Part shown: in pieces, positions 63,163-64,000 of the stretch
Layout: each line of letters begins with the position of its first letter
Position numbering within the stretch: position 1 is the first letter of the stretch
Source: Bryum argenteum
Taxonomy: Eukaryota; Streptophyta; Bryopsida; Bryales; Bryaceae
Assembly: GCA_037043015.1 (NCBI GenBank)
Contig: CM073326.1
Coordinates: 10,176,345-10,240,344 of the forward strand
Reading direction: 5' to 3'
DNA: 64,000 bases
The notes under the pieces: model-generated
The model's input: only the letters and a program-made list of their open reading frames with translations
Told to the model about the DNA's origin: nothing
Databases searched by the model: none
Position numbers and translations under genes: made by a program

Positions 63163-64000
63163 TTGCGACTTCCAATTGATTGCCTCAAAACTTCTAGGCT
63201 ACCATGTTCTCTTTTGTAAGTTCTCATTCATTGCCTCAAAACCTTTAGGCTATAGTGTTTCCTATCTATATATCATGCTTTACTCAAATGAAGAGGGAAG
63301 TAAGAGAGAGAAGGTTTTGTCCATTTATAATTGTTTGTGATTGTGGCTGATGAGCCCTTGCTCAATCTTGTTTGTGCCCCATGTTCGTGGGTCATCATTG
63401 ATTGCCTTGAAACCTCTAGTATGTCTCTTTCTTATCGCGACTTCTCATTGTCTGCCTTGAAACTCTGGTCTATCCTTTATTTATTGTAGGCTTTCCCGTC
63501 GGCCACGGAGAGGGTTCACTGCAGACTCAGAGCTAGTTGATGAGCCTTCTCTCAACCCTGTTTGTGTTTCATGTTCGCGGGGCATTATTGTCTGCCTTGA
63601 AACTCTGGTCTGTCCTTTTCTTATTGCGACTTCTCATTGATTGCCTTGAAATCTCCCCGCTATGCTGTTGTTTATTGTAAGCTCGAATTGATTGTCTCAA
63701 AACTTCTAGGGTATCGTGTTTTCTCTTGACAATTGTCATTTATTGCCTTTCAAACCTCTCGGCTATCGCATTCCTTATTGGCACTTGTTATTAATTGCTT
63801 CCAAAATTCTAGGCTAGTTGTGTGCATTGTTATGAGTTCTCATTGATTGCCTTGAAATCTCCTCCCTATTGTGTTCCGTAACGTGAGTTCTCATCGATTG
63901 CCTTAAAACCTCCGGTCTGCCCTTTCCATATTGCGACTTCTTATTGATTGCCTTGAGACCTCCAGTTTATCCTTTTCTTATTGCGACTTCTCGTTGATTG
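63163..64000 (+). repeat. Diverged minisatellite, about 50-bp unit, continuing past the window
   Basis: The core phrase TTGCGACTTCTCATTGATTG followed by CCTTGAAACCTC and a C/T-rich spacer recurs many times with variants (CATTCATTGCCTCAAAACC, CATTGTCTGCCTTGAAAC). The spacing is clearest at 63,930-64,000, where consecutive units are 50 bp apart. Two larger, similar blocks with TTGATGAGCC.T.CTCAA (about 63,345 and 63,537) suggest a higher-order unit. No coding potential. Confidence 0.8.

Noticed and set aside
63163-64000. CRISPR-like array
   Set aside because: Units vary throughout with no constant repeat/unique spacer alternation; the context is a plant nuclear genome. It is a minisatellite.

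Overview
The window looks like nuclear DNA of a land plant, most probably a moss or other bryophyte. The reasons are AT-rich intergenic DNA, compact GT-AG introns, four plant-type genes (CDC20, cytochrome b561, a DDX3/DED1-type DEAD-box helicase, an EamA-type transporter), plant-type telomere repeats (CCCTAAA) and large degenerate repeat families. The species is an inference; no organelle, rRNA, tRNA or CRISPR feature was recognised.

Layout. 1-31.5 kb is a repeat graveyard. It holds two minus-strand LTR-retroelement remnants with a shared coiled-coil ORF (about 2.4-3.5 kb and 21.2-22.5 kb), a 111-bp poly-T tract, a 3.8-kb minus-strand decayed coding element with a DGQH motif (6.9-10.7 kb), a palindrome/hairpin element (11.8-12.7 kb), a plus-strand transposase-like coding element with a GHTHEDID motif broken by frameshifts (14.2-17.2 kb), dispersed repeats with TTAA-CCCCTAAAC termini, and a candidate LTR with a heat-shock-like promoter (29.2-29.9 kb). 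31.9-33.7 kb is an intact CDC20 gene (+, 4 exons, 467 aa by my model). 35.3-36.9 kb is an intact cytochrome b561 gene (-, 4 exons, 241 aa).

36,921-56,812 is a direct tandem duplication of about 9.93 kb. The two copies are nearly identical and are separated by 35 bp of telomere-type repeat. The duplicated unit runs from about the predicted transcription start of the cytochrome b561 gene, through its TATA/E2F-like promoter and a repeat-rich intergenic region, into exon 1 of the DEAD-box gene. Copy A therefore ends in a truncated DEAD-box gene (104-codon ORF stopped inside the telomeric filler). Copy B leads into the complete DEAD-box gene (56,504-59,003, 4 coding exons, 625 aa). The arrangement points a duplicated cytochrome b561 promoter leftwards through the telomeric repeat and antisense across the truncated helicase exon. 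59.5-61.75 kb is an intact 9-exon EamA transporter gene (-, 331 aa). From about 63.16 kb to the window end lies a diverged minisatellite of about 50 bp per unit.

The most unusual item is the duplication with telomeric filler and its possible antisense output. It may be a real telomere-healing/fusion scar or an assembly join, and needs long reads to decide. Exon models were made by eye from splice consensus, reading phase and family conservation.
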